Shown in pieces: positions 18,810-25,990 of a DNA stretch of 35,033 bases; position 1 is the first letter of the stretch, and every line of letters starts with the position of its first letter. Where the stretch lies: the NCBI GenBank assembly GCA_030765865.1, contig JAVCDK010000058.1, positions 1-35,033 of the forward strand, given 5' to 3'. Under the pieces are notes generated by a model. It made no database searches and had not been told where the DNA came from. It was given only the letters and a program-made list of their open reading frames with translations. The position numbers and the translations under genes are program-made. Source of the stretch: Candidatus Celaenobacter antarcticus (GTDB lineage Bacteria > Cloacimonadota > Cloacimonadia > JGIOTU-2).

Positions 18810-19816
18810 AGTTTATTCTTTATTGTTTCTTCCAGGAGCTTTAATTCTTTCAGGTCATCCTGATCGGCTTTATTGGCATCGTACATTTTTCTTTTTTTAT
18901 CGAATGAATCATACAGATTTCTCACGTGTTCTTCCATAGCTTTATTACTAATTTTACCTTTACCGGATAAAACAGGTTTTTCCTGGAACTGCAATAAATT
19001 ATCCACATTTTCACGCCAGAATTTGATCGTGATATCCATTCTGTTTTTTGCTCTCAATTCGGCTGTTTCCAAAAAGATAACGACTAAGCGGTTGAGGGTG
19101 TCTAATTCGTTTTTATTCAGGTAATTTTTGGCAATGTAAATATCCTGTTTGCGAACGATACTGCCGTGCCAGGAAGTTAAAGACATATTAGGTTTATGAG
19201 CGTCGGCTCTGCTGCTGATGATTTCTGCTGCCGTTTTATTTGTAACAGCATAGAGCAGTTTGTTTTGGGTTTCAGCGAAAAACATTTGAGTGGCTTTATC
19301 AGATTTATCATAATCGCTGCTCAGGGCAAACAGTTCTTTGATTTTTTGATAGAAGCGTTTTTCCGAGGCGCGGATTTCTCTGATACGTTCCAGGAGTTCA
19401 TCAAAATAATCGGGTCTTCCGTCGGGATTTTTTAAGCGCTCATCATCCATCACAAACCCTTTTATCATATATTCTTTCAGGTTTCGGTTTGCCCAGATCC
19501 TGAATTGAGTGCCCCGTTTGCTTCTCACACGAAAACCGATCGCCAGAATCATATCCAGGGAGTAGAAAGTAACGTTATAATTTTTTCCATCAGCGGCAGT
19601 AGTTAAGTAATCTTTAATAACTGAAATTTTGTCTAATTCTTCTTCTTTCAGCACATTAGAGATATGCATGCTAATATTTGGCACAGAGGTGTCAAAAAGT
19701 TCTGCCAACTGATTTTGGTTCATCCACACCATTCCGTCTTTGGCAAATAACGAAACAGAAGCTTTACCGTCTGCTGTGTTGTAAATTATGATATTTTGCT
19801 TATTTTTCTGTTTCAT
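18806..19816 (-). CDS. rhuM: RhuM family protein embedded in the type I operon
   Basis: The 336-residue protein has the RhuM family layout. An N-terminal segment (IIIYNTADGKASVSLFAKDG) leads to a winged HTH-like block (VWMNQNQLAELFDTSVPNISMHISNVLKEEEL, split across about residues 30-62), then YSLDMILAIGFRVRSKRGTQF and a long helical C-terminal half. RhuM was first named in Salmonella pathogenicity island 3, but its biochemical role is unresolved; family members are common within type I restriction operons. Here it overlaps hsdM before it and hsdS after it by 4 nt (ATGA each), so it is translationally coupled to both. A regulatory or complex-modulating role is inference. Confidence 0.9.
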   Translation of the reverse strand: MKQKNKQNIIIYNTADGKASVSLFAKDGMVWMNQNQLAELFDTSVPNISMHISNVLKEEELDKISVIKDYLTTAADGKNYNVTFYSLDMILAIGFRVRSKRGTQFRIWANRNLKEYMIKGFVMDDERLKNPDGRPDYFDELLERIREIRASEKRFYQKIKELFALSSDYDKSDKATQMFFAETQNKLLYAVTNKTAAEIISSRADAHKPNMSLTSWHGSIVRKQDIYIAKNYLNKNELDTLNRLVVIFLETAELRAKNRMDITIKFWRENVDNLLQFQEKPVLSGKGKISNKAMEEHVRNLYDSFDKKRKMYDANKADQDDLKELKLLEETIKNKL

Positions 19817-21909
19817 TCCAATACCTTTTTTTCCATTTCGGTTGTTTCTTCTTCCAGTTTTAAAATATCCTCTTTGATATCTGCAAGTGAGCGTAACGGT
19901 TTAAATTCATAGAAGTATTTGGTGAAGTTGATTTCATAGCCGGTTTTGGTTTTGGTTTCATTGATCCAGGCGCCTGCCTGCCGCGACGCATTCATTAATG
20001 TTCCTTTTTTGTATTCTCGTTTCAACCATTTTCTTCCAAATCCTGTTTTCAAGTCTTTTTCTCTTTTAACTGCTTCTTCTCTTGTTTTGAAGATTTCCCA
20101 ATGAATTGGTGCTACTGGTAGTCTAGGAGCTGTCCAACTTACTTGTTTATTTAAATGTTCATTAAACCTTCTATCAAAGTTATCAGATTGTCCAATATAA
20201 AACGAATCATCAATACATTTTAATACATAGATGCAATATTCTCCAGGTTTGGGTTGCGGCGCAGGTAGGTCCGGCACATGAGGTTTCACTTCTCTTTCAA
20301 AATACTCTTCGATAGTTTGAATGACCAGCTTTCCAGTTTCATCTTTTTGCAGGAAAGGGATATTTTCGTAATCCCGCAAACTAGAATCAGCTTTAGGATT
20401 GCCGGATTTGTCTTTTTTAACATTGCCGTTTTCATCAATTAGTGGTCTTTCAACGGTAATGCGATGATAACCGAAGAATTTATTGGGATAAATTTTGCAG
20501 AAAGGTCCTTCCCGAAATTCACCATAAATCTTAGAAATGAATCCGATACCTTTGTCATCTCCGTTTTCCGGGATGAGTTTTCTTTTATTGCCCAGACTGC
20601 GGGGCATCTTATGCCAGAATCGGTTTTCGGTAAGTTTTCCTTCCTTGATCAATTCTTCATCTTTAGCGCCTGTAGCGTTGATCAATTGGATTTTTCCTTT
20701 GCGAATAACACTTTTTTTGTTGGTAACAATCCATACATATGTAGAAATGCCGGTATTATAAAACAACTGGTCAGGCATTGCGATTATGGCTTCCAGCATA
20801 TCATTTTCGATGATCCACTGACGAATGTTGCTTTCTCCGCTGCCAGCCTGACCTGTGAATAATGGTGAACCATTAAATACAATAGCGATTCGAGAACCGT
20901 CTGTCTTAATTTTAGATATCATATGCAAAAGAAAAAGAAGTGATCCGTCATTAATACGTGGCAGACCGGCACCGAAACGACCGGCAAAACCTTTGCCTTG
21001 ATGTTCTGTAGTGATAATATTTCGAACTTTGTTCCAACTCACACCAAAGGGTGGATTGGAAAGCATATAATCAAATTTTTCGTAAAGCAGGCCATCAATA
21101 GTGAAGGTGTTTCCAAACTTGATATTGGAAGGATTTTGACCTTTGATGAGCATATCAGATTTACAGATAGCATAGGACTCAGGATTGACCTCCTGCCCGA
21201 ATACTTCCAGCTTGGCATCTGGATTTTGCTCATTTACATAGCTTTCCGCCACAGACAGCATTCCGCCGGTTCCACAAGCTGGGTCATAAAGGGTTTTAAC
21301 AATTCCTTTGGTAAAAATGTCTTTTTCATCGGTGAAGATAAGGTTTACCATAAGTTTAATTACTTCGCGTGGAGTGAAATGTTCTCCGGCAGTCTCGTTG
21401 GAAAGTTCTGAAAATTTTCTGATCAATTCTTCAAAGATGTATCCCATCTGCATTGTAGTCAGATCGGTTAAATCTATTTCTGCGAAAGCTTTGGTAATAT
21501 GAAATAGTAAATCGGTTTTGGGATCATCGAGCCTGTGAATGTGATCGTCAAAATTAAAATATTCGATGATTTCTCGGGCGCTGGCTGAGAAGCCGCTGAT
21601 ATAATTGCGCAGGTTTGCAGCAATATTTTCAGGATCGGCTGTAAGTTTTTCAAAATCATATTGACTACGGTTGTGAAAATTGAAACCGGCAATTTTATTG
21701 AGAGCAATATCCTTGGCATTATCAGTAAGCATATCGATCTTTTTTAAATATTCCAGAACTTTATCTTTCGTAGGAGTTAGAACGCAGTCCAAACGTCGCA
21801 AAACTGTCATAGGCAAAATGACTTTTCCATAGTCTGATTGTCTATAATCACCTCGCAGTAAATCTGCAACTTTCCAAATGAGATTGGCATTTTCTTTAAA
21901 ATTAGGCAT
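19813..21909 (-). CDS. hsdM: Type I restriction-modification methyltransferase subunit M with inserted GIY-YIG domain (system 1)
   Basis: HsdM makes N6-methyladenine with HsdS. The 698 residues contain an N-terminal helical domain (1-150), SAM motif I DPACGTGGML at 209-218 and catalytic NPPF at 285-288, all as in the family. The usual C-terminal segment is split. EREVKPHVPD (to 547) and AWINETKTKTGYEI (from 647) are normally adjacent; between them sit about 99 extra residues. That insert is a GIY-YIG nuclease-like domain: CIYVLKCIDDSFYIG at 559-573, then DRRFNEH with the expected Arg, then EEAVKREKDLKTGFGRKWLK with the expected Glu. The reading frame is intact. AAGGA precedes the ATG. It is first in the hsdM-rhuM-hsdS-hsdR operon. 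Confidence 0.93.
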   Translation of the reverse strand: MPNFKENANLIWKVADLLRGDYRQSDYGKVILPMTVLRRLDCVLTPTKDKVLEYLKKIDMLTDNAKDIALNKIAGFNFHNRSQYDFEKLTADPENIAANLRNYISGFSASAREIIEYFNFDDHIHRLDDPKTDLLFHITKAFAEIDLTDLTTMQMGYIFEELIRKFSELSNETAGEHFTPREVIKLMVNLIFTDEKDIFTKGIVKTLYDPACGTGGMLSVAESYVNEQNPDAKLEVFGQEVNPESYAICKSDMLIKGQNPSNIKFGNTFTIDGLLYEKFDYMLSNPPFGVSWNKVRNIITTEHQGKGFAGRFGAGLPRINDGSLLFLLHMISKIKTDGSRIAIVFNGSPLFTGQAGSGESNIRQWIIENDMLEAIIAMPDQLFYNTGISTYVWIVTNKKSVIRKGKIQLINATGAKDEELIKEGKLTENRFWHKMPRSLGNKRKLIPENGDDKGIGFISKIYGEFREGPFCKIYPNKFFGYHRITVERPLIDENGNVKKDKSGNPKADSSLRDYENIPFLQKDETGKLVIQTIEEYFEREVKPHVPDLPAPQPKPGEYCIYVLKCIDDSFYIGQSDNFDRRFNEHLNKQVSWTAPRLPVAPIHWEIFKTREEAVKREKDLKTGFGRKWLKREYKKGTLMNASRQAGAWINETKTKTGYEINFTKYFYEFKPLRSLADIKEDILKLEEETTEMEKKVLE
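19972..20268 (-). mobile_element. GIY-YIG-encoding cassette inserted in frame in hsdM
   Basis: A 297-bp (99-codon) segment separates the HVPD and AWIN parts of HsdM. It encodes a complete small GIY-YIG domain resembling stand-alone bacterial GIY-YIG proteins, and its ends carry imperfect inverted repeats. The length is a multiple of three and the host frame is kept on both sides. No target duplication could be seen. Mobile nature is inference from the TIR-like ends and the clean junctions. Confidence 0.5.
19973..19985 (+). repeat. TIR-like end of GIY-YIG cassette (left on + strand)
   Basis: CCTGCCTGCCGCG pairs, as an inverted repeat, with the element at 20256-20269, whose complement reads CCTACCTGCGCCGC; 8 of the first 9 bases agree. 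It encodes the SRQAG tail of the inserted domain. Confidence 0.5.
20256..20269 (-). repeat. TIR-like end of GIY-YIG cassette (right on + strand)
   Basis: On the minus strand this reads CCTACCTGCGCCGC, an imperfect inverted match to 19973-19985. It lies immediately after the HVPD codons of hsdM and encodes the LPAP linker. Confidence 0.5.
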
Positions 21910-22059
21910 TTAGCATTCCTTTTTAAGTAAATTTGCAAATGACTGACAATTAAACATAAATTTTTTGCACTCCGAAATCTAAGGATATCGAACCAGACTC
22001 ACTCTATAATTACATATTAGTTTTGCCGGATCAGAACTCTGATCGACAAACAAAATCTG

Positions 22060-23199
22060 CTATTTAAAATAAGTGCTAATTACTTTCCAGTTTTCGAAAT
22101 AATTATATTCTTCATTATTGATGATCGCTGGATATACTTTATCTGAACCTTGATGATCAGTTGCAGAAAAAGAAACCTGATGATCTATACCAATATCTAA
22201 ATTTTTAATTGATTCCATCTGAGTAATAAAATTTGATCTTGTAAGGTTTTTACTAGATCTGGTTAATCCTTCTACCAAAACCTTGGCAGCGAGATATCCT
22301 TCAAGACTCACATGATTCAATTCTACGTCCGGAGCATATACTTTCAAATCATTTCTAGCTTCCACCACTCCGGGCAGCATACTGTATTCGGGAGGAACAA
22401 CCTGAGTGATAATTTCTCCATCACCCTGTCCTGCATCATTCAAAATATCCAGTAGTTTGTGTGCTCCAACAAAAGACACGTTCATATAAATTGGATTGAA
22501 ATCCTGCTTTTTTCCTTCGATAATGAATTTGGCGCAGCTTCCGTAGGTTCCGACCATTACAATTGCATCCGGATCTGTTGGTAGAATTTTGTTTAATCCC
22601 GCTTGAATATCAGAAGTATTTCTCTGATAAGTTCCCCGGGAATGAATCTTTAATCCTCTTTTTGTTAATGAGTTATTTAGGCCTTCAAGCACGGTATATC
22701 CAAAAGGATCATCCTGGTAGAAACAGGAAATTTTGGTCATTCCAAGCTCGTCTACAACTCCTTTAATAAATTTTTCTACTTCGTCGTAGTAGCTGGCACG
22801 ATAATGAAATATCTCTTTCACCAGCGGATGCCTTAACGGCTCAGCTCCGGTAAATGGTGCAACGAGCGGAATTTGTTTTTCAATAATAACTGGTTTTATG
22901 GCCATGGTGGTTGGTGTTCCCACGTTTCCGAATAAACAAAAAACTTTGTTTTCATCGATCAATTTATAAGTATTCTCGATGCAGCGACCCGGCTCATATC
23001 CATCGTCATAGGCAATCAGTTTAATATTTCTGCCATTCACACCACCCAACTTGTTGATACGATTGAAATATGCCATTGCTCCATTTTTGAAGCTAATTCC
23101 CAAATAGTCTGAAGGACCAGATAAAACCGTGGACATCCCAATCAAAATCTCAGTGTCTGTTACTCCTACATCGACTTGCTCCGTTACAATAACTTTCAC
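22060..23199 (-). CDS. Solitary amino-acid/branched-chain-type ligand-binding protein without signal peptide
   Basis: The 379-residue protein is a type I periplasmic-binding fold of the LivJ/Peripla_BP_6 kind. It has ILIGMSTVLSGPSDYLGISFKNGAMAYFNRIN near the N-terminus (split at about residue 35), then GGVNGRNIKLIAYDDGYEPGR, LVAPFTGAEPLR, FYQDDPFGYTVLEGL and VSLEGYLAAKVLVEGL. The start is a GTG at 23199 with a perfect AGGAGG seven bases upstream. The frame upstream has only a stop and no other start, so the product lacks any export signal. No ABC permease or ATPase is adjacent. It may be a decayed transporter piece kept cytosolic, or a ligand sensor; the sequence does not decide. Confidence 0.85.
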   Translation of the reverse strand: MKVIVTEQVDVGVTDTEILIGMSTVLSGPSDYLGISFKNGAMAYFNRINKLGGVNGRNIKLIAYDDGYEPGRCIENTYKLIDENKVFCLFGNVGTPTTMAIKPVIIEKQIPLVAPFTGAEPLRHPLVKEIFHYRASYYDEVEKFIKGVVDELGMTKISCFYQDDPFGYTVLEGLNNSLTKRGLKIHSRGTYQRNTSDIQAGLNKILPTDPDAIVMVGTYGSCAKFIIEGKKQDFNPIYMNVSFVGAHKLLDILNDAGQGDGEIITQVVPPEYSMLPGVVEARNDLKVYAPDVELNHVSLEGYLAAKVLVEGLTRSSKNLTRSNFITQMESIKNLDIGIDHQVSFSATDHQGSDKVYPAIINNEEYNYFENWKVISTYFK

Positions 23200-23206
23200 C
23201 GCAAAA

Positions 23207-23212
23207 CCTCCT
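23207..23212 (-). promoter_or_regulatory. Strong ribosome binding site fixing a GTG start
   Basis: AGGAGG seven bases before the GTG at 23199 supports that GTG as the true start of the signal-less binding protein. Confidence 0.8.
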
Positions 23213-23412
23213 AGGTATTCCTATATTATTAAAATTCGGACAACAAACAAATATAATTGTTTATTATTGAATTCTTTAGTATAAATAATGTTCTGAGTAG
23301 CTTCAGTTGTCAAGTTGTAAATGAAATCAATAGAATTCACTTTGTTAATTAATGTAATAAGTACGATTTTTTTAAATTAATTTCCTTATTTCATTTTTTC
23401 TAAACTTTTCAT

Positions 23413-23497
23413 CAGCTATGCTTCCAGTGAAATCCAAATTTCCTCCATTCTCCCTTTTCCCTCCTCCGCTTCTATTTTTTTTGACAAATAATCCATC
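23413..23497 (+). repeat. Imperfect direct repeat, left copy
   Basis: The segment starting CAGCTATGCTTCCAGTGAA matches 29360 onward (CAGCTACGCCGCCAGTGAA) at 34 of the first 42 bases. A similar CT-rich run and a TTGACA (23481-23486) follow in both copies. The two copies flank type I system 2 and the doc pair. Confidence 0.55.
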
Positions 23498-23500
23498 CAA

Positions 23501-24007
23501 TTAAAACTCAGTATACTTCTTTGCATTTCCTTTAGCTTTATCTGCCGGGTATTTCTCGGCATTTTTCAGCATTTTATCATTTGCAGCTTCAATCGGATCA
23601 ATTCCCAGTTCATCACACAATCTGAGAAAATAGATAAATGAATCCCCAATTTCATCCAGCCGGTCCTGTCCCACCTGAGCCAGCCAGCGTTTGAACGGCT
23701 CTGCTTTTTTGGAAGGAATAGACTGGATGAGACGAAAAGCACCCTTGGTGTTGACGCAGTCAGTTTGACGTATTTTCCCATCCTTGGCTGGTAATTTCAA
23801 CCGTACCCAAATTGGGGACAGTTGAAGCTTAATAAATTCTCTTTCCTTCACCTTACCCCAATATTGCCTTGGTGTAGGGCTGTCGGTTAGAGCAGCTACA
23901 ATATCCACCACAGAATAATACCATTCATCTTCATTCCATATTCTGCGGATTTTTTTACTCTGGAAAATGACAAGTTTATTAGCTTGATTATTATTTTTAT
24001 CGTCCAT
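23501..24007 (-). CDS. Bro-N domain / MazG-like C-terminal chimera
   Basis: The 168 residues join two unrelated parts. Residues 1 to about 118 are a Bro-N (phage antirepressor/DinD N-terminal) domain: RRIWNEDEWYYSVVDIVAAL, PRQYWGKVKERE, KLPAKDGKIRQTDCVNTKG and LIQSIPSKKAEPFKRWLAQVG. The same blocks occur in the 288-residue protein at 25124-25990. From about 119 the sequence (EIGDSFIYFLRLCDELGIDPIE, split after FLRL, then LKNAEKYPADKAKGNAKKY) is the C-terminal end of a MazG-like nucleotide pyrophosphohydrolase and keeps only an ExxD-type motif. The N-terminal half of MazG, with EExxE, is missing. GGGGAG precedes the ATG, and the gene begins 2 nt after hsdS2. It sits where hsdR would be expected. 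Pyrophosphohydrolase activity is unlikely. Confidence 0.8.
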   Translation of the reverse strand: MDDKNNNQANKLVIFQSKKIRRIWNEDEWYYSVVDIVAALTDSPTPRQYWGKVKEREFIKLQLSPIWVRLKLPAKDGKIRQTDCVNTKGAFRLIQSIPSKKAEPFKRWLAQVGQDRLDEIGDSFIYFLRLCDELGIDPIEAANDKMLKNAEKYPADKAKGNAKKYTEF

Positions 24008-24009
24008 AA

Positions 24010-25131
24010 TTACAACTCCCCTTCAAAAGCTTTATGCAGGATCGATTGTTTTAGTTCTTTTAGATTATCTAATTTTTGCTGATAGATGGATTCAAGTCGT
24101 TTGGTATCAGCATAAAGATTTCTAAATTTAGTTATTAACAATTTTTGTTCATCCAAAGATTTAGGATAAGGGAAAAATACTTGTTTCAATGCTTTTCCAT
24201 TGAAATGAGGTTGTGCTGTACCTGATGATAATTCTTCTGCCTGGACCCAATAATATCTTGTTTTTGAGAAAAACCAATAAAGTTCATTTACATTTTTTTC
24301 ATGGAAGGTAATCTTAATTAAATAAGAAGCAAAAATTGAAGGTTCAATATCTTTATATAATAGAACTTTTGCAAATGTAGCCCCTGTTCTAGCCATCAAT
24401 AAATCGTTATTTTTTAAAACATATTTTGTAATTTCAGTAGAATGATTAACATATTTTTTTGAATTGTGAGTTAATGAACCATTAACATCTATATCTGTAA
24501 TTCGAACATATCTGTATTCTCCAGTTGATTTCGCTTTAGCTGTAAAACCATATTCAGCATCAGCTATGGCTCCCAATTTCTTCCTTTCCCAATCATCCCC
24601 GGGGTTAGAGAAGATCTCATTGAGATAGGAATCGAAGAGTTCTTTAGCATTTTGCAGGTTCTTCTCTGTGTTGGCAACAGCTTTATCGATAGCTGCAAAA
24701 CCTTTGTCTAGGATAGAGACAATGCGTTTTTGTTCAGGTAGTGATTTGGGATAATGGATTTTTATTTTTTTTAAAAGCCTATAATGTCTTGCATAACCTA
24801 AATCACCCAAATTGACATTTTGCAAATAGTAATAAAAATATCTTGGTTCAATTTCATTAATAGGTTGTAATATTTTTACACCATCCGCACCTAAAACAAA
24901 ATCAAAATCTACGAATTTTAAGACTTTAGTATGATCACCGAATATCACAACAGGTTTTTTGATTCTAAATAAATCATTCGAATTATTCCAGTATCCATTT
25001 ATATGATCCTGTTCTTGAGAAATGATAGGAAATTCACCAATATCAAGGAAATTTTTACATTTAATTTTTGTTGTATAAACTATCTTTTCAAGGCAGTTGA
25101 CAAAATTCTTGATTCCCCAATCTTTACTCAT
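24010..25131 (-). CDS. hsdS: Type I restriction-modification specificity subunit S (system 2)
   Basis: I place the start at the ATG at 25131 (MSKDWGIKNFVNCLEKI, 373 residues), overlapping the upstream dinD-like gene by 8 nt. An in-frame ATG at 25197 would only add 22 residues that are a shadow of that gene. Two target-recognition domains are seen (about 1-140 and 195-325). They are separated by the helical spacer PLPEQKRIVSILDKGFAAID-type segment (here SLPEQKRIV...) with NAKELFDSYLNEIFSNPGDDW, and the protein ends in a second spacer, SLDEQKLLITKFRNL to LKQSILHKAFEGEL. This is a different HsdS lineage from system 1, so the DNA target should differ. Confidence 0.92.
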   Translation of the reverse strand: MSKDWGIKNFVNCLEKIVYTTKIKCKNFLDIGEFPIISQEQDHINGYWNNSNDLFRIKKPVVIFGDHTKVLKFVDFDFVLGADGVKILQPINEIEPRYFYYYLQNVNLGDLGYARHYRLLKKIKIHYPKSLPEQKRIVSILDKGFAAIDKAVANTEKNLQNAKELFDSYLNEIFSNPGDDWERKKLGAIADAEYGFTAKAKSTGEYRYVRITDIDVNGSLTHNSKKYVNHSTEITKYVLKNNDLLMARTGATFAKVLLYKDIEPSIFASYLIKITFHEKNVNELYWFFSKTRYYWVQAEELSSGTAQPHFNGKALKQVFFPYPKSLDEQKLLITKFRNLYADTKRLESIYQQKLDNLKELKQSILHKAFEGEL

Positions 25132-25990
25132 TTTCAATCTCTTTATTATTGTGTTTATCCAAAAGATTTTTCGCTGTTGCTGAGCTTGTCGAAGCATTTT
25201 TAGAAGTTACAATTGGTTTCCCAGTTTGTTTTTCAATTTCTAATCTTGCTTTTTTCGCTGCATTACCACCTTTACGAGCAACGCTCTTATTTGCTTCCAA
25301 ACCTTTTGGCTTTTGCTCTTTCGAGATTTCAGTAGTGGAAGCTTCTGCCAACATATTCAAGACCAATTCTAAATTAGACATATTGTCACGCAAATTTTCT
25401 TTTTTCAATCCTTTGAGCTTTTTATAAGCTTTTACTGTTTTATCTGACCAAGCTTTAGTTATTTCATTGGTTAAAATTGCATATTCCAAACCGATTTTCA
25501 TTTCTCTTTCCTGCCATTCGTCGGTCAGTTCTTTCCTTACTTCTATGCTTTTTAAACGCTGGTTTATCCATTCTTTGGAATATCCTTTTTTCAGGTAGGT
25601 TGCCATTGCACGTTCAAATGCAAGTTCGGGATCTTCGGTTTCTTCAATTCTCTCGTAACCGACTTTTGCGAGCCACAATTTAAAAGGTTCGGCTTTTGGT
25701 GACGGGATAGATTGAATTAATCGCAAAAGCTGTTCTGTATCCGCAACATCGGTTTTCCTCATTTTGCCGTCTGCTGCTTGCATTTTCAAACCGTGACAAT
25801 TTGTCACGGTTTCATTTCCTTCTTCTTTTAATCGTTGCTTTAATTTACGCCAATATGCTTGCGGGTTTTTGCTTTCAGTAAGGATAGCAGTAACATCTAC
25901 AATTGAGAAATACCAAGTTTCTTTTTTTTCATCCCAATGAGTTCTTACTTTTTGTTCTTGGAAAAGTTGGATTTTATTTTGTTTGCTCAT
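25124..25990 (-). CDS. DinD/Bro-N family protein embedded in type I operon 2
   Basis: The 288-residue protein has an N-terminal Bro-N domain (VRTHWDEKKETWYFSIVDV, NPQAYWRKLKQR, LLRLIQSIPSPKAEPFKLWLAKVG). Its C-terminal half is typical of DNA-damage-inducible protein D relatives: AYKKLKGLKKENLRDNMSNLELVLNMLAEASTTEISKEQKPKG (broken here by position, about 185-230) and a basic tail. DinD inhibits RecA in E. coli; whether this protein does so is unknown. It overlaps hsdM2 by ATGA and hsdS2 by 8 nt, holding the same M-to-S slot as rhuM in system 1. Its tail (KNASTSSATAK) is encoded by a TGAGCTTGTCGAAG-type dispersed repeat. Confidence 0.87.
   Translation of the reverse strand: MSKQNKIQLFQEQKVRTHWDEKKETWYFSIVDVTAILTESKNPQAYWRKLKQRLKEEGNETVTNCHGLKMQAADGKMRKTDVADTEQLLRLIQSIPSPKAEPFKLWLAKVGYERIEETEDPELAFERAMATYLKKGYSKEWINQRLKSIEVRKELTDEWQEREMKIGLEYAILTNEITKAWSDKTVKAYKKLKGLKKENLRDNMSNLELVLNMLAEASTTEISKEQKPKGLEANKSVARKGGNAAKKARLEIEKQTGKPIVTSKNASTSSATAKNLLDKHNNKEIENE
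25176..25195 (-). repeat. Short dispersed repeat inside the dinD-like gene
   Basis: On the minus strand it reads GCTTCGACAAGCTCAGCAAC, a form of the short TTCGACA..GCTCAG palindromic-type repeat common in many bacterial genomes. It encodes ASTSSAT in frame near the C-terminus. Confidence 0.5.

Larger units (their letters stand above)
23200..23500. other. Non-coding interval with left direct repeat
   Basis: This stretch of about 300 bp has no gene. Its left part is AT-rich and should hold the promoter of the binding-protein gene. From 23413 it contains a pyrimidine-rich repeat shared with the pgi leader. No remnant of an hsdR gene for system 2 is visible. Confidence 0.6.
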
